Source: Sphingomonas yunnanensis (GTDB lineage Bacteria > Pseudomonadota > Alphaproteobacteria > Sphingomonadales > Sphingomonadaceae). Taken from it: a stretch of DNA of 64,000 nucleotides. Of this stretch, positions 39,564 to 48,285 are shown piece after piece. The DNA is taken from contig NZ_JAIOKB010000010.1 of NCBI RefSeq assembly GCF_019898765.1, positions 87,350 to 151,349 on the forward strand, written 5' to 3'. Every line of letters starts with the position of its first letter. The stretch's first letter is position 1. A program made the position numbers and the translations under genes. Under the pieces are notes generated by a model that worked only from the letters and a program-made list of their open reading frames with translations, had not been told where the DNA came from and ran no database searches.

Positions 39564-39621
39564 CCCGGACGCTAGTGCGCCTCCCGGCCGGTCGGATCAA
39601 CCGCGTCGGCAGCGAGTCCGC

Positions 39622-39676
39622 TGCAGCGCACAAAAATGCTTGATTGTCGTGACCTTTGTCACTATTGTGCGCTGCA
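39622..39676 (+). promoter_or_regulatory. Inverted-repeat operator upstream of the phasin gene
   Basis: A perfect 12-bp inverted repeat, TGCAGCGCACAA at 39622-39633 and TTGTGCGCTGCA at 39665-39676, separated by 31 bases, sits right before the phasin start. PhaR repressors of phasin genes bind TGC-rich sites, so these are good candidates; that binding is inferred, not shown. Confidence 0.6.
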
Positions 39677-39694
39677 ACAAGAGGAGCGATCCAG

Positions 39695-40426
39695 ATGGTG
39701 GATGACACCCCACCCGCGACGGAGACTGCCGTGACGGACACATCGTCGGTCCGGCGCACCCGGGCGTCCAAGCGCACCCAGCCTGCCGCCTCGGCGGCCT
39801 CCTCGACTGCTGCGCCGGCGCTGGCCGTCGCGGCGTCACCCGCGCCGGCGATCGCCGGCGCCGCAACGCTGCCGGCGGATGACACCGCCGGGCAGCCCCA
39901 GCCGCCGGTCGAGGAGACCGCCGGCACGACGCCGCTGGCAGAAGCCGCGGCCCCGATCGCAGCGAAGGAACGCGAGATGACTGACACGATGACGTCGTTC
40001 GCCGACAAGGCACAGGAAGAGACCCGCTCGGCGTTCGCCAAGACCGGCGAGCAGGCGCGCTCGACCCTCGAGAAGGGCCGCAAGGTCGCCGAGGACATGG
40101 CCGATTTCGGCAAGGGCAACGTCGAGGCGATGCTCGAATCGGGTCGGATCGTGGCGCAGGGCCTCGAGGCGATGGGCCATGAGGCCGCGGCCTTCGTGCG
40201 CGAGCGCTTCGACAGCACCGCGACCACGGTTCAGTCCTTCGCCTCCGTGAAGTCGCCGACCGAGCTGATGCAGCTCCAGGCCGATTACTGGCGCGGCGCG
40301 TTCGACGCGATGGTCAAGGAGGCCTCGCGCTCGACCGAGGCGACGCTGAAGCTGGCGGGCGACGTCGCCAAGCCTCTGCAGAACCGCTTCGCGCTCGCGG
40401 CCGAGAAGATCAAGTCGGTCGCCTGA
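39695..40426 (+). CDS. Phasin family protein (PHA granule-associated)
   Basis: 243 residues. After an Ala/Pro/Thr-rich leader (about 1-90) comes a phasin helical domain: NVEAMLESGRIVAQGLEAMG (about 140-160), SVKSPTELMQLQADYWRGAF and FALAAEKIKSVA at the C-terminus. Phasins coat polyhydroxyalkanoate granules and limit their size. ATG 39695 is preceded by GAGGAGCG. The upstream inverted repeat suggests PhaR-type repression relieved when polymer accumulates. Confidence 0.9.
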   Translation: MVDDTPPATETAVTDTSSVRRTRASKRTQPAASAASSTAAPALAVAASPAPAIAGAATLPADDTAGQPQPPVEETAGTTPLAEAAAPIAAKEREMTDTMTSFADKAQEETRSAFAKTGEQARSTLEKGRKVAEDMADFGKGNVEAMLESGRIVAQGLEAMGHEAAAFVRERFDSTATTVQSFASVKSPTELMQLQADYWRGAFDAMVKEASRSTEATLKLAGDVAKPLQNRFALAAEKIKSVA

Positions 40427-40566
40427 CACGGCATGATCCCGGGACGGGCGGGCGGTCGCGGCGACGCGGCCGCCCGCTCGCGCTCGGCTCCTGTCGCCGC
40501 GGCGGTGTTTCCGCGCGCGCCGGGCTTGCCCTCGCCCGAGTCGATGCCATATCCCGCCGCGTGGCG

Positions 40567-40935
40567 ATGCAGCAGCATGATGTTCCGATGATGGTCGGCC
40601 CCCGCATGGTGGGTGAGGACAATGACGCGGAGAACGGCGGGACCGGTCTCGGCGTGGCGACGCGCACGCGCGCACGCACCAAGAAGCCGACCCCCTATCG
40701 CGTGCTGATGCTCAACGACGATTACACGCCGATGGAGTTCGTCGTCCTCTGCCTTCAACGCTTCTTCCGCATGTCGACCGAGCAGGCCACCCAGGTGATG
40801 CTCCACGTCCACCAGAAGGGTGTCGGCGTCTGCGGCGTATTCAGCTACGAGGTCGCCGAGACCAAGGTCAGCCAGGTGATCGATTTCGCCCGGCAAAATC
40901 AGCACCCGCTGCAGTGCACGCTGGAGAAGGCCTGA
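40567..40935 (+). CDS. clpS: ClpS adaptor of the ClpAP protease
   Basis: 122 residues, the last 85 being the ClpS core: PYRVLMLNDDYTPMEFVV (about 45-62, with the N-degron-binding Asn-Asp-Asp) and MSTEQATQVMLHVHQKG. It hands N-end-rule substrates to ClpA. The N-terminal extension is longer than in E. coli and the start could be GTG 40561 or ATG 40588. Unlike in most genomes clpA does not follow; motA does. Confidence 0.93.
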   Translation: MQQHDVPMMVGPRMVGEDNDAENGGTGLGVATRTRARTKKPTPYRVLMLNDDYTPMEFVVLCLQRFFRMSTEQATQVMLHVHQKGVGVCGVFSYEVAETKVSQVIDFARQNQHPLQCTLEKA

Positions 40936-41087
40936 GCGCCTAGCTCGCTCGGCGGCGCGCTTCGTCCTGTGGCGCCGTCGCCACGCCCGCCCTGCACGCT
41001 GCCCTAAAGTGCCGGCATGGTAACCACTTCTCCACCGCTGCACGGTTAACCAGCGACCTCAGACATTAGTTGTCTTCGGGGAATCGC

Positions 41088-41951
41088 ATGTTCGCGGGTA
41101 TCGGCCTGGTTATCCTTCTCGGCATGGTGTTCGGCGGTTTCGCCATCACCGGCGGTGCGCTCGGCCCGGTGTTCGAGGCGATCCCGCACGAGATGCTGAT
41201 CATCGGCGGTGCCGCGGCGGGCGCGCTGATCATCGGCAACTCGGGCAAGGAACTCAAGGCCATGGGCGGCGGCATCGCCAAGGTCTTCAAGGGCCCGAAG
41301 TACAAGAAGCAGGACTATCTCGACGTCATCTTCCTGGTGTCGAAGCTGATGAAGATGCTCCGCATGGAAGGCCCGATCGCGCTCGAGCCGCACGTCGAGG
41401 ATCCGAAGTCGTCCGCGGTGTTCGCGGAATATCCGAAGCTGCTGAAGGACCACACGTTGGTCAACCTGATCGCGGACACGCTGCGCCTGGTCGTGGTGTC
41501 CTCGGGCACGCTCGACGTCCACGCGGTCGAGGACGTGATGGACAATGCGATCAAGACCCACCACCACGAGGTCGAGGGGCCGCACCACACGCTGCAGAGC
41601 CTCGCCGACGCGCTGCCGGCGCTGGGCATCGTCGCCGCGGTGCTCGGCATCGTCAAGACGATGGGCTCGATCGACAAGCCGCCGTCGGTGCTGGGCGGGA
41701 TGATCGGCTCGGCGCTGGTCGGCACCTTCATGGGCGTGCTGCTCGCCTACGGCATCGTCAACCCGCTCGCCAGCCGGCTCCAGCAGGTTATCTCGGCCGA
41801 CGGCGCGATCTACCATGTCGTGAAGCAGATCATCATTGCCTCGCTGCACGGTCACCCGCAGCCGCTGGTGATCGAGGCGGCGCGCTCCGGGATCGACCAC
41901 AAGAACCAGCCCGGCTTCGCCGAGGTGTTCGACGGCCTGCGCGGCAAGTAG
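41088..41951 (+). CDS. motA: Flagellar motor stator protein MotA
   Basis: 287 residues with four membrane helices: MFAGIGLVILLGMVFGGF, IPHEMLIIGGAAAGALIIG, and the conserved pair LPALGIVAAVLGIVKTM (about 176-192) and GGMIGSALVGTFMGVLLAYG (about 204-223). Forms the proton-conducting stator with MotB. The 152-base gap after clpS allows a separate promoter. ATG 41088 agrees with the family start. Confidence 0.96.
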   Translation: MFAGIGLVILLGMVFGGFAITGGALGPVFEAIPHEMLIIGGAAAGALIIGNSGKELKAMGGGIAKVFKGPKYKKQDYLDVIFLVSKLMKMLRMEGPIALEPHVEDPKSSAVFAEYPKLLKDHTLVNLIADTLRLVVVSSGTLDVHAVEDVMDNAIKTHHHEVEGPHHTLQSLADALPALGIVAAVLGIVKTMGSIDKPPSVLGGMIGSALVGTFMGVLLAYGIVNPLASRLQQVISADGAIYHVVKQIIIASLHGHPQPLVIEAARSGIDHKNQPGFAEVFDGLRGK

Positions 41952-41971
41952 GGCTGGGGAGCGACTGAGCC

Positions 41972-42877
41972 ATGGCCAAGGCACCGCACGGCGCGAACGT
42001 CCCGCCGAAGATCATCTACAAGAAGATCTACATCGAGGGCGGTGGTGGCCACCACGGCGGCGCGTGGAAGGTCGCCTACGCCGATTTCGTGACCGCGATG
42101 ATGGCCTTTTTCCTGCTGCTGTGGCTGCTCGGCGCCACCACCGAGAAGCAGCGCAAGGGCATCGCCGACTATTTCGCGCCGACGCTGATCGACAAGAAGC
42201 GCGTCGGCATCGGCGGCAACGGGCTGTTCGGCGGCGAGTCGCTCACTTCCAAGATGAAGATGGGCCCCAAGGCCGGCATGTCGGACATCCGCGCGGTGGC
42301 GATCGTCACCTCGACGCCGCAGAACGCCGAGATGAAGGGCTTCGGGCCGAAGGGCTCGCTGCGCAGCGCCGCGCAGACGACCAAGGAGGATGCGAAGAAC
42401 TTCGCCAAGCTCCGCGACGAGGTGATGAAGCGGATCGCCGAGACCAAGGAACTGGCGCGGCTGGCCAAGCACATCCGCTTCACGATGACCCCGCAGGGCC
42501 TGCGCATCGACCTGGTCGACGACGCCGATTACTCGATGTTCGCGCTCGGCACGACCGCGCTCGAGCCCGAGGCGGCCGAGCTGATCGGGCTGGTGGCGCG
42601 CGGCATCAAGGACATGCCCAATCCGATCATGATCCGCGGGCACACCGACAGCCTCGCCTGGGGCGACCCGCGCGCGATGAACAACTGGATGCTCTCGTCG
42701 GGACGCGCCGAGGCGACACGTCGCCGGCTCGCGCTCGCCGGCCTTCCCGAGTCGCGCTTCAACCGGATCGAGGGCGTCGCCGACCGCGAGCCGATGGTGG
42801 CGGAAAACCCGCAGGACCCGCGTAACCGCCGCGTCGCGATCACTTTGCTGTATCGCGCCGGCACCTTCGGCGACTGA
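41972..42877 (+). CDS. motB: Flagellar motor stator protein MotB
   Basis: 301 residues: basic N-terminus, one membrane helix with the proton-carrying Asp38 in AWKVAYADFVTAMMAFFLLL, a plug/linker region and the C-terminal OmpA-like peptidoglycan-binding domain (RGHTDSLAWGDPRAMNNWML and GVADREPMV, about 225-290). Follows motA by 20 bases. Confidence 0.97.
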   Translation: MAKAPHGANVPPKIIYKKIYIEGGGGHHGGAWKVAYADFVTAMMAFFLLLWLLGATTEKQRKGIADYFAPTLIDKKRVGIGGNGLFGGESLTSKMKMGPKAGMSDIRAVAIVTSTPQNAEMKGFGPKGSLRSAAQTTKEDAKNFAKLRDEVMKRIAETKELARLAKHIRFTMTPQGLRIDLVDDADYSMFALGTTALEPEAAELIGLVARGIKDMPNPIMIRGHTDSLAWGDPRAMNNWMLSSGRAEATRRRLALAGLPESRFNRIEGVADREPMVAENPQDPRNRRVAITLLYRAGTFGD

Positions 42878-42989
42878 CGCGCGACCGTCGCGCCGCCTAG
42901 CCGTCGTCATAGCCTCCGCGGTGCACGCCACCGGCGGCGCGGCGCGATGCCGCGAGGCTCGCTGCGCCTTCCTCGGGAGCAGGTGGGCG

Positions 42990-43209
42990 ATGATCGTCAC
43001 GTTGGCGCGGCGTCTCGCGGGCATGCCGCCGGCGGGCGAGCTGTCCGCCGAGACGGGGTCGCTCGACGCCGCCAACGCGCTCTCGCGCTTCCTCGTCGCC
43101 GCGAGCGGGCGGACGCTGACCTTCTCCGCCCGCGCCAACGATCGACCGACGAATCCGCCACGACGGGGAGATCGATCGCGCTCTCATGGAGATCGCGGCG
43201 CGAGCCTGA
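42990..43209 (+). pseudogene. Possible frameshifted small gene
   Basis: From ATG 42990, behind GGGAGCAGGTGGGCG, about 49 codons with strongly coding-like third positions (ending in a FSARAN segment) run to about 43137. A different frame then continues with coding-like IDRRIRHDGEIDRALMEIAA and a TGA at 43207-43209. One net base change would join them into a protein of about 73 residues. I do not recognise it. Alternatively there is no gene and the whole gap from 42878 to 43338 is non-coding. Confidence 0.3.
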
Positions 43210-43338
43210 ACGGAGGCCGTGATGGCGCGACAGTCGGTTACACTTTCAGGCCGGTGCTGGGACAGTTTCGCGAAGGCCGCGCCCTATCTCTCTCCTCACC
43301 GGGCCGCGACGCAGCGGCCGAGTGAGAAGGAGCGTGAC

Positions 43339-43662
43339 ATGAACCGCCTCAAGACCGTGATCGCCGGGCTCGGGCTCGCCGCCGTCGTCGTGCCGGGGCT
43401 CGCCAGCGCGGCGCCGTGGCAGTCGATCAACCAGCGCCAGGCGCGGCTCGACCAGCGCATCGACCAGGGTATCCGCTCGGGCGCGCTCGACCGCAACGAG
43501 GCGCGCCGGCTGCGGCAGGAGTCGCGCCAGCTCGTCGCGCTGGAAGGCCGCTACCGCCGCGACGGCCTGTCAGCGTCCGAGCGCCGCGACCTCGATCGCC
43601 GCTACGACGCGCTGAGCGCGCGCGTGCGCTTCGACAAGCATGACCGGCGCCACCGTCGCTGA
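43339..43662 (+). CDS. Small periplasmic Arg/Gln-rich protein of unknown function
   Basis: 107 residues: Sec signal (MNRLKTVIAGLGLAAVVVPG, cleaved near ASAA) and a mature helical, highly charged part containing INQRQARLDQRIDQGIRSGA and LDRRYDALSARV. Such short exported proteins recur in sphingomonads without a known function. AGAAGGAG precedes the ATG. A strong terminator follows the stop. Confidence 0.75.
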   Translation: MNRLKTVIAGLGLAAVVVPGLASAAPWQSINQRQARLDQRIDQGIRSGALDRNEARRLRQESRQLVALEGRYRRDGLSASERRDLDRRYDALSARVRFDKHDRRHRR

Positions 43663-43669
43663 GGGAACA

Positions 43670-43698
43670 GGCCCGCTTCCCGCGCCGGGAAGCGGGCC
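43670..43698. terminator. Bidirectional terminator hairpin
   Basis: Perfect 12-bp stem GGCCCGCTTCCC / GGGAAGCGGGCC with a 5-base loop between the convergent small periplasmic protein and ABC exporter genes. Confidence 0.85.
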
Positions 43699-43701
43699 GT
43701 C

Positions 43702-45528
43702 TCACGCGACCGCGACGGGCGCCTCCTCGGCCTCCTCGCTCTCGGCAGCCTGGCGTGCCCACATCGAGGCATACAGCCCGTCGCGTGCGAGCAGCGCCGC
43801 ATGGCTGCCGCGCTCGACCACGCGCCCCGCCTCCAGCACGACGATCTGGTCGGCGTGGACGATGGTCGAGAGCCGGTGCGCGATCACGATCGTCGTACGC
43901 CCGCGCTCGATCACCGCGAGCGTCTCCATGATCTCGCCCTCGGTGCGGCTGTCGAGCGCGCTGGTGGCCTCGTCGAGGATCAGCAGCGGCGGGTCCTTGA
44001 GCAGGGTCCGGGCGATCGCGACGCGCTGTTTCTCGCCGCCCGACAGCTTGAGCCCGCGCTCGCCGACGCGCGTCTTGTAGCCCTCGGGCTGGCGCTCGAT
44101 GAAGCCGGCGATGGCAGCGCCGCGCGCCGCGGCGGCGACCTCGTCCGCGCCCGCACCCTCGCGGCCGTAGGCGATGTTGTAGCCGATCGTGTCGTTGAAC
44201 AGCACCGTGTCCTGCGGGACGATCCCGATCGCCGCGCGCAGCGAGTCCTGCCGCACGCGCGCGATGTCCTGCCCGTCGATCGTGATCCGGCCCCGGTCGA
44301 CGTCGTAGAAACGGTACAGCAGCCGCGCCAGCGTCGACTTGCCCGCGCCCGAGGGGCCGACCACCGCACAGGTGGTGCCCGCGGGCACGTCGAGGTCGAT
44401 TCCCTTGAGGATCGGCATCCCCGCGTCATAGCCGAACGCCACGTCCTCGAAGCGGACATGCGCGTCGCGCACCACCAGCGCGGGCGCGTCGGGCGCGTCG
44501 ACCACCTCGGGCGGGGTGTCGATCAGGTCGAACATCGCGCCCATGTCGATCACGCCCTGGCGGATCGTGCGATAGACCATGCCGAGCAGGTCGAGCGGGC
44601 GGAACAGCTGCGACAGCAGCGTGGATACCAGCACGACGTTGCCCGCGGTGAACCGCCCCTGGCTCCATCCCCAGGCGACCCAGGCCATGCCCGCGGCGAG
44701 CATCAGGTTGGTGATCAGCGCTTGCCCGATATTGAGCCACGCCAAGCTGTTCTCGCTCTTCACCGCGGCCTCGGCGTAGGAGCGCATCGCGCCGTCGTAG
44801 CGCTGCGCCTCGCGCTCCTCCGCGCCGAAATATTTCACCGTCTCGAAGTTGAGCAGCGAGTCCACCGCGTGCGCCACCGCGCCGGTGTCGAGGTCGTTCA
44901 TCTTCTCGCGAAGCGAGGAGCGCCAGTCGGTGACGGCGCGCGTGAACCAGATGTACAGCACCACCATCGCCAGCGTGGCGACGACCAGCTGCCAGCCGAA
45001 CTTGACCTGGAAGATGCCCAGCACGAGCACCAGCTCGAGGATCGTCGGCGCGATGTTGAACAGCAGGAAGTAGAGCATCGTGTCGATGCTCTTGGTGCCG
45101 CGCTCGACCACCTTGGTGACTGCGCCGGTGCGCCGCTCGAGATGGAAGCGCAGCGAGAGGCGATGGAGGTGGCGGAAGACGCGCGCCGCCAGCCGCCGCG
45201 TCGCCTCCTGCCCGACCTTCTCGAACACCGTGTTGCGCAGATTGTCGAACAACGTGGTGCCGAAGCGCGCCGCGGCATAGCCGACCACCAGCAGCACGAT
45301 CAGCGACACCGGCGTGGTCGGCACCGCCATGCCGTCGACCGCGCCCTGCAGCGCGAAGGGTGCGCCATAGACCTGCACCAGCTTGGAGACGACCACCAGC
45401 ACGAGCGCGCCCGCGACGCGCAGCTTCATTCCCGGCGAGTCGCTCGGCCAGAGATCGGGGAGGAAGCGGCGAAGCGTCGGCAGCAGCGGACGATCGATGC
45501 CGGCGGCGGCGGGGCGGTCTGGGGGCAT
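43702..45528 (-). CDS. Atm1-type ABC exporter (ATP-binding/permease fusion)
   Basis: 608 residues, the same length as the structurally known Novosphingobium Atm1. Six-helix membrane domain (about 30-330) including NLRNTVFEKVGQEATRRLA, then an ATPase domain with Walker A GPSGAGKST, signature LSGGEKQRV, Walker B LLILDEATSALD and the switch histidine in IAHRLS. Homologues export glutathione polysulfide or metal-glutathione conjugates and relate to iron-sulfur cluster biogenesis and heavy-metal tolerance. Works as a homodimer in the inner membrane. Confidence 0.93.
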   Translation of the reverse strand: MPPDRPAAAGIDRPLLPTLRRFLPDLWPSDSPGMKLRVAGALVLVVVSKLVQVYGAPFALQGAVDGMAVPTTPVSLIVLLVVGYAAARFGTTLFDNLRNTVFEKVGQEATRRLAARVFRHLHRLSLRFHLERRTGAVTKVVERGTKSIDTMLYFLLFNIAPTILELVLVLGIFQVKFGWQLVVATLAMVVLYIWFTRAVTDWRSSLREKMNDLDTGAVAHAVDSLLNFETVKYFGAEEREAQRYDGAMRSYAEAAVKSENSLAWLNIGQALITNLMLAAGMAWVAWGWSQGRFTAGNVVLVSTLLSQLFRPLDLLGMVYRTIRQGVIDMGAMFDLIDTPPEVVDAPDAPALVVRDAHVRFEDVAFGYDAGMPILKGIDLDVPAGTTCAVVGPSGAGKSTLARLLYRFYDVDRGRITIDGQDIARVRQDSLRAAIGIVPQDTVLFNDTIGYNIAYGREGAGADEVAAAARGAAIAGFIERQPEGYKTRVGERGLKLSGGEKQRVAIARTLLKDPPLLILDEATSALDSRTEGEIMETLAVIERGRTTIVIAHRLSTIVHADQIVVLEAGRVVERGSHAALLARDGLYASMWARQAAESEEAEEAPVAVA

Positions 45529-45629
45529 GTGGCTCAGATGTCGTGTGTCGGAACGGGAGCGTCAACCGCTCCGTCGAAAACGGAACGCCGCGCCGCGGCG
45601 TTCGTTTTTCACGACGAATGGAGGCGGCG

Positions 45630-45863
45630 ATGGACGCGGTATTCTACGTGATGGCGATCATGGGCTGCGGCGACGGCGCGAGCGCCTGCGCTGAGGCGCG
45701 CATCGCGCCCGCGCATTACGCCACGGTGCAGCAATGCGAGGCGGCGATGGCCGACGTGCTCGCGCGGAATACCGATCTCGACTTCCCCGTGGTCAGCGCG
45801 GCGTGCCAGCGCGACGGGGCACAATGGGTGGAGCGCGGTGGGACGAGCAAGCGGCGGGGGTGA
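45630..45863 (+). CDS. Small cysteine-containing protein of unknown function
   Basis: 77 residues starting MDAVFYVMAIMGCGDGASAC with four cysteines (Cys13, Cys20, and two more near 35 and 58) spaced so as to allow two disulfides, and a basic tail. The hydrophobic start may act as a membrane anchor or signal. GGAGGCGGCG is ideally placed before ATG 45630, which I therefore prefer to ATG 45618. Not recognised as a named family. Confidence 0.65.
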   Translation: MDAVFYVMAIMGCGDGASACAEARIAPAHYATVQQCEAAMADVLARNTDLDFPVVSAACQRDGAQWVERGGTSKRRG

Positions 45864-45891
45864 GGGGAGGTCCGCTCGGTCGGTGTCGCAG

Positions 45892-46027
45892 ATCCTTCCC
45901 CCTCGTTAGAGGGGGACCAGCCGCAGGCTGCTGGAGGGAGCTTCCGCATACGAGCCGGTGCGCTTGAGGAGAGCCCCGTCCTCCACCACCGCGCTGCGCG
46001 CGGCGGTCCCCCCGTGCCGGGGAGGAT
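45892..46027. repeat. Long hyphenated repeat, family C
   Basis: GATCCTTCCCCCTCGTTAGA at the left and GGTCCCCCCGTGCCGGGGAG at the right, with CCTCCACCACCGCGCTGCGC shared with the element at 33869-34005. Situated between convergent genes; can serve as a terminator. Confidence 0.75.
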
Positions 46028-46035
46028 CAAGTCCT

Positions 46036-46788
46036 CTACCGCACGGCAGTCACGAAATAATCGAGCGCGGTCGAGTTCCCCAGCGCGAAGCCCTTCGTCC
46101 CAAGCGTCAGCCCCGTCACGTCGATCACTTGTAATCCCGCGGCCGTGATCATCGCGCCCAATTCGTCCGGGGTGAGGAACTTGTCCCAGTCGTGCGTGCC
46201 GCGCGGGATCTTGCCGAGCGCCTCGGCCGCCTCGACCAGCGCGGCGCGCGACAGCCAGGTGCGATTGGGCGTGCTCATCACCAGCAGCCCGCCGGGCGTC
46301 ACCGCGCCCGCCAGCCCCGCCACGAAGGCGCGCGCGTCGGCGACATGCTCGACCACCTCGAGCGAGGCGACCAGGTCGAAGGTTTCGCCGGTTACGGCCT
46401 CCACCCCGCCGACACGATAGTCGATCGCGAGGCCGCGCCGCGCCGCGTGGTCGCGCGCCACCGCGATGCTCTCCGCGGCAGCGTCGACCGCGGTCACCGC
46501 GGCGCCCAGACGCGCCAACGGCTCGGCCAACAGTCCGGCGCCGCACCCCATGTCGAGCGCGCTTCTGCCCGCGAGCGGCGCGAAGGCGCGGTCGTCGAGG
46601 TCCCAGTGGCGATCCACCGCGGCGCGCAGGTAGCGCAGCCGCACCGGGTTGAGCCGGTGCAGCATCGCCGACGACCCCGCCGGATCCCACCAGTCGCGCG
46701 CCAGCCGACCGAAGTGGGTCGCTTCCTTCGCCACCACCGAGGCGTGATGCGGCGAAATGGTTGCGGTTGTTACGCTTGCGTCGGTCAT
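46036..46788 (-). CDS. ubiG: Bifunctional 2-polyprenyl-6-hydroxyphenol methylase/demethylubiquinol O-methyltransferase
   Basis: 250-residue SAM-dependent methyltransferase performing both O-methylations of ubiquinone synthesis. HFGRLARDWWDPAGSSAMLH (about 25-44) and LHRLNPVRLRYLR are UbiG-specific; motif I is LDMGCGAGLLAEPLA (about 78-92). Divergent from lysC, a gene order common in alphaproteobacteria. Confidence 0.95.
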   Translation of the reverse strand: MTDASVTTATISPHHASVVAKEATHFGRLARDWWDPAGSSAMLHRLNPVRLRYLRAAVDRHWDLDDRAFAPLAGRSALDMGCGAGLLAEPLARLGAAVTAVDAAAESIAVARDHAARRGLAIDYRVGGVEAVTGETFDLVASLEVVEHVADARAFVAGLAGAVTPGGLLVMSTPNRTWLSRAALVEAAEALGKIPRGTHDWDKFLTPDELGAMITAAGLQVIDVTGLTLGTKGFALGNSTALDYFVTAVR

Positions 46789-46840
46789 GCGCGCTTCCTA
46801 TCAGGACGCCCCTCTTCACCCAAGGCGTTTGGACACGGCG

Positions 46841-48121
46841 TTGGCGCGGATCGTCATGAAGTTCGGCGGCACCTCGATGGCGGGGATCGAGCGCATCCGC
46901 TCGGTCGCGGCGCGGGTGAAGCGCGAGGCCGCCGCGGGCAATCAGGTGGCGGTGGTGGTGTCGGCGATGGCGGGCGAGACCGATCGGCTGGTCGGCTTCT
47001 GCCGCGAGGCCTCGCCGCTGTACGACCCGCGCGAATATGACGTCGTGGTCTCCGCGGGCGAGCAGATCACCAGCGGGCTGCTCGCGATCGCGCTCCAGGC
47101 CATCGACGTGCCGGCGCGCTCGCTGCTCGGCTGGCAGCTGCCGATCCGCACCGATACCGCCTTCGCCAAGGCCCGCATCGACACGATCGACACCGACGCG
47201 CTGGAGGAGAGCTTCGCCGCCGGCGCGGTGGCGGTGATCCCGGGCTTCCAGGGAGTCGCGCCCGGGCAGCGAATCACCACGCTGGGACGCGGCGGCTCCG
47301 ACACGTCGGCGGTGGCGGTCGCGGCGGCGATCCGCGCCGACCGCTGCGACATCTACACCGACGTCGACGGCGTCTACACCACCGACCCGCGCATCGTGCC
47401 GCGCGCGCGCAAGCTCGCCAAGGTGACCTACGAGGAGATGCTCGAGCTCGCCTCGGTCGGCGCCAAGGTACTCCAGACCCGCTCGGTCGGGCTGGCGATG
47501 AAGGAGAAGGTCCGCGTTCAGGTGCTGTCGTCGTTCACCGACGCGGACGCGCCCATGGCGGACACGCTGCCCGGGACGATGATCGTGGGCGAAGAGGAGA
47601 TCGAGGAAGTGGAACGCCAGCTCATCACCGGCATCGCGCATGACAAGAACGAGGCCAAGATCACGCTGACGCGCGTGCCCGACCAGCCCGGCACGGTGGC
47701 GAGCATCTTCGAGCCGCTCGCGGCGGCGAACATCAACGTCGACATGATCATCCAGAACATCGCGCACCAGAGCGCGAGCAACGGCGCGAGCAGCACCAGC
47801 GCCACCGACGTGACCTTCACCGTCCCCGCTGCCGACCTGGCGCGCTCGATCGAGGCGCTCAACCAGGCGCGCGAGGCGATCGGCTTCGGCGAGCTGATCC
47901 ACGACACGCGGGTGGCGAAGATCAGCGTCGTCGGCGTCGGCATGCGCAGCCACGCCGGCGTCGCGAGCACGATGTTCACCACGCTGGGCGCGCGCGGCAT
48001 CAACATCCAGGCGATCTCGACCAGCGAGATCAAGGTGTCGGTGCTGATCCACGAGGACGAGACCGAGCTGGCGGTGCGCGTGCTCCATACCGCTTATGGG
48101 TTGGACGCCGAGGCAGCGTAG
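46841..48121 (+). CDS. lysC: Aspartate kinase
   Basis: First step of the aspartate pathway to lysine, threonine and methionine. 426 residues: kinase domain with MKFGGTSMAGIERIRSVA and TLGRGGSDTSAVAVAAA, then two ACT domains (about 265-420) for allosteric feedback control. I start at TTG 46841, which gives the family-typical four residues before MKFGGTS; ATG 46856 would begin directly at the glycine loop and is the fallback. Confidence 0.95.
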   Translation: MARIVMKFGGTSMAGIERIRSVAARVKREAAAGNQVAVVVSAMAGETDRLVGFCREASPLYDPREYDVVVSAGEQITSGLLAIALQAIDVPARSLLGWQLPIRTDTAFAKARIDTIDTDALEESFAAGAVAVIPGFQGVAPGQRITTLGRGGSDTSAVAVAAAIRADRCDIYTDVDGVYTTDPRIVPRARKLAKVTYEEMLELASVGAKVLQTRSVGLAMKEKVRVQVLSSFTDADAPMADTLPGTMIVGEEEIEEVERQLITGIAHDKNEAKITLTRVPDQPGTVASIFEPLAAANINVDMIIQNIAHQSASNGASSTSATDVTFTVPAADLARSIEALNQAREAIGFGELIHDTRVAKISVVGVGMRSHAGVASTMFTTLGARGINIQAISTSEIKVSVLIHEDETELAVRVLHTAYGLDAEAA

Positions 48122-48285
48122 GAGCGACCGGTCCGCGGCGCTGACGCGCATCGTCGACGTATCAGTGCGCGGCTCTTCTGCCGCACTTGGGGGGCGGATC
48201 GCGGCCTAGCTCGGTCCAGCGGCGGTGGACGCTCGAACGCACCCGCGCCTTCCAACCGTCACGCCGCGCATGTATATGGGGCGCC

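Noticed and set aside
45716..48151. 811-codon antisense frame over lysC, in a different frame from ubiG
   Set aside because: lysC and ubiG are certain from their motifs; this frame reads as Arg/Ala/Asp-rich shadow.
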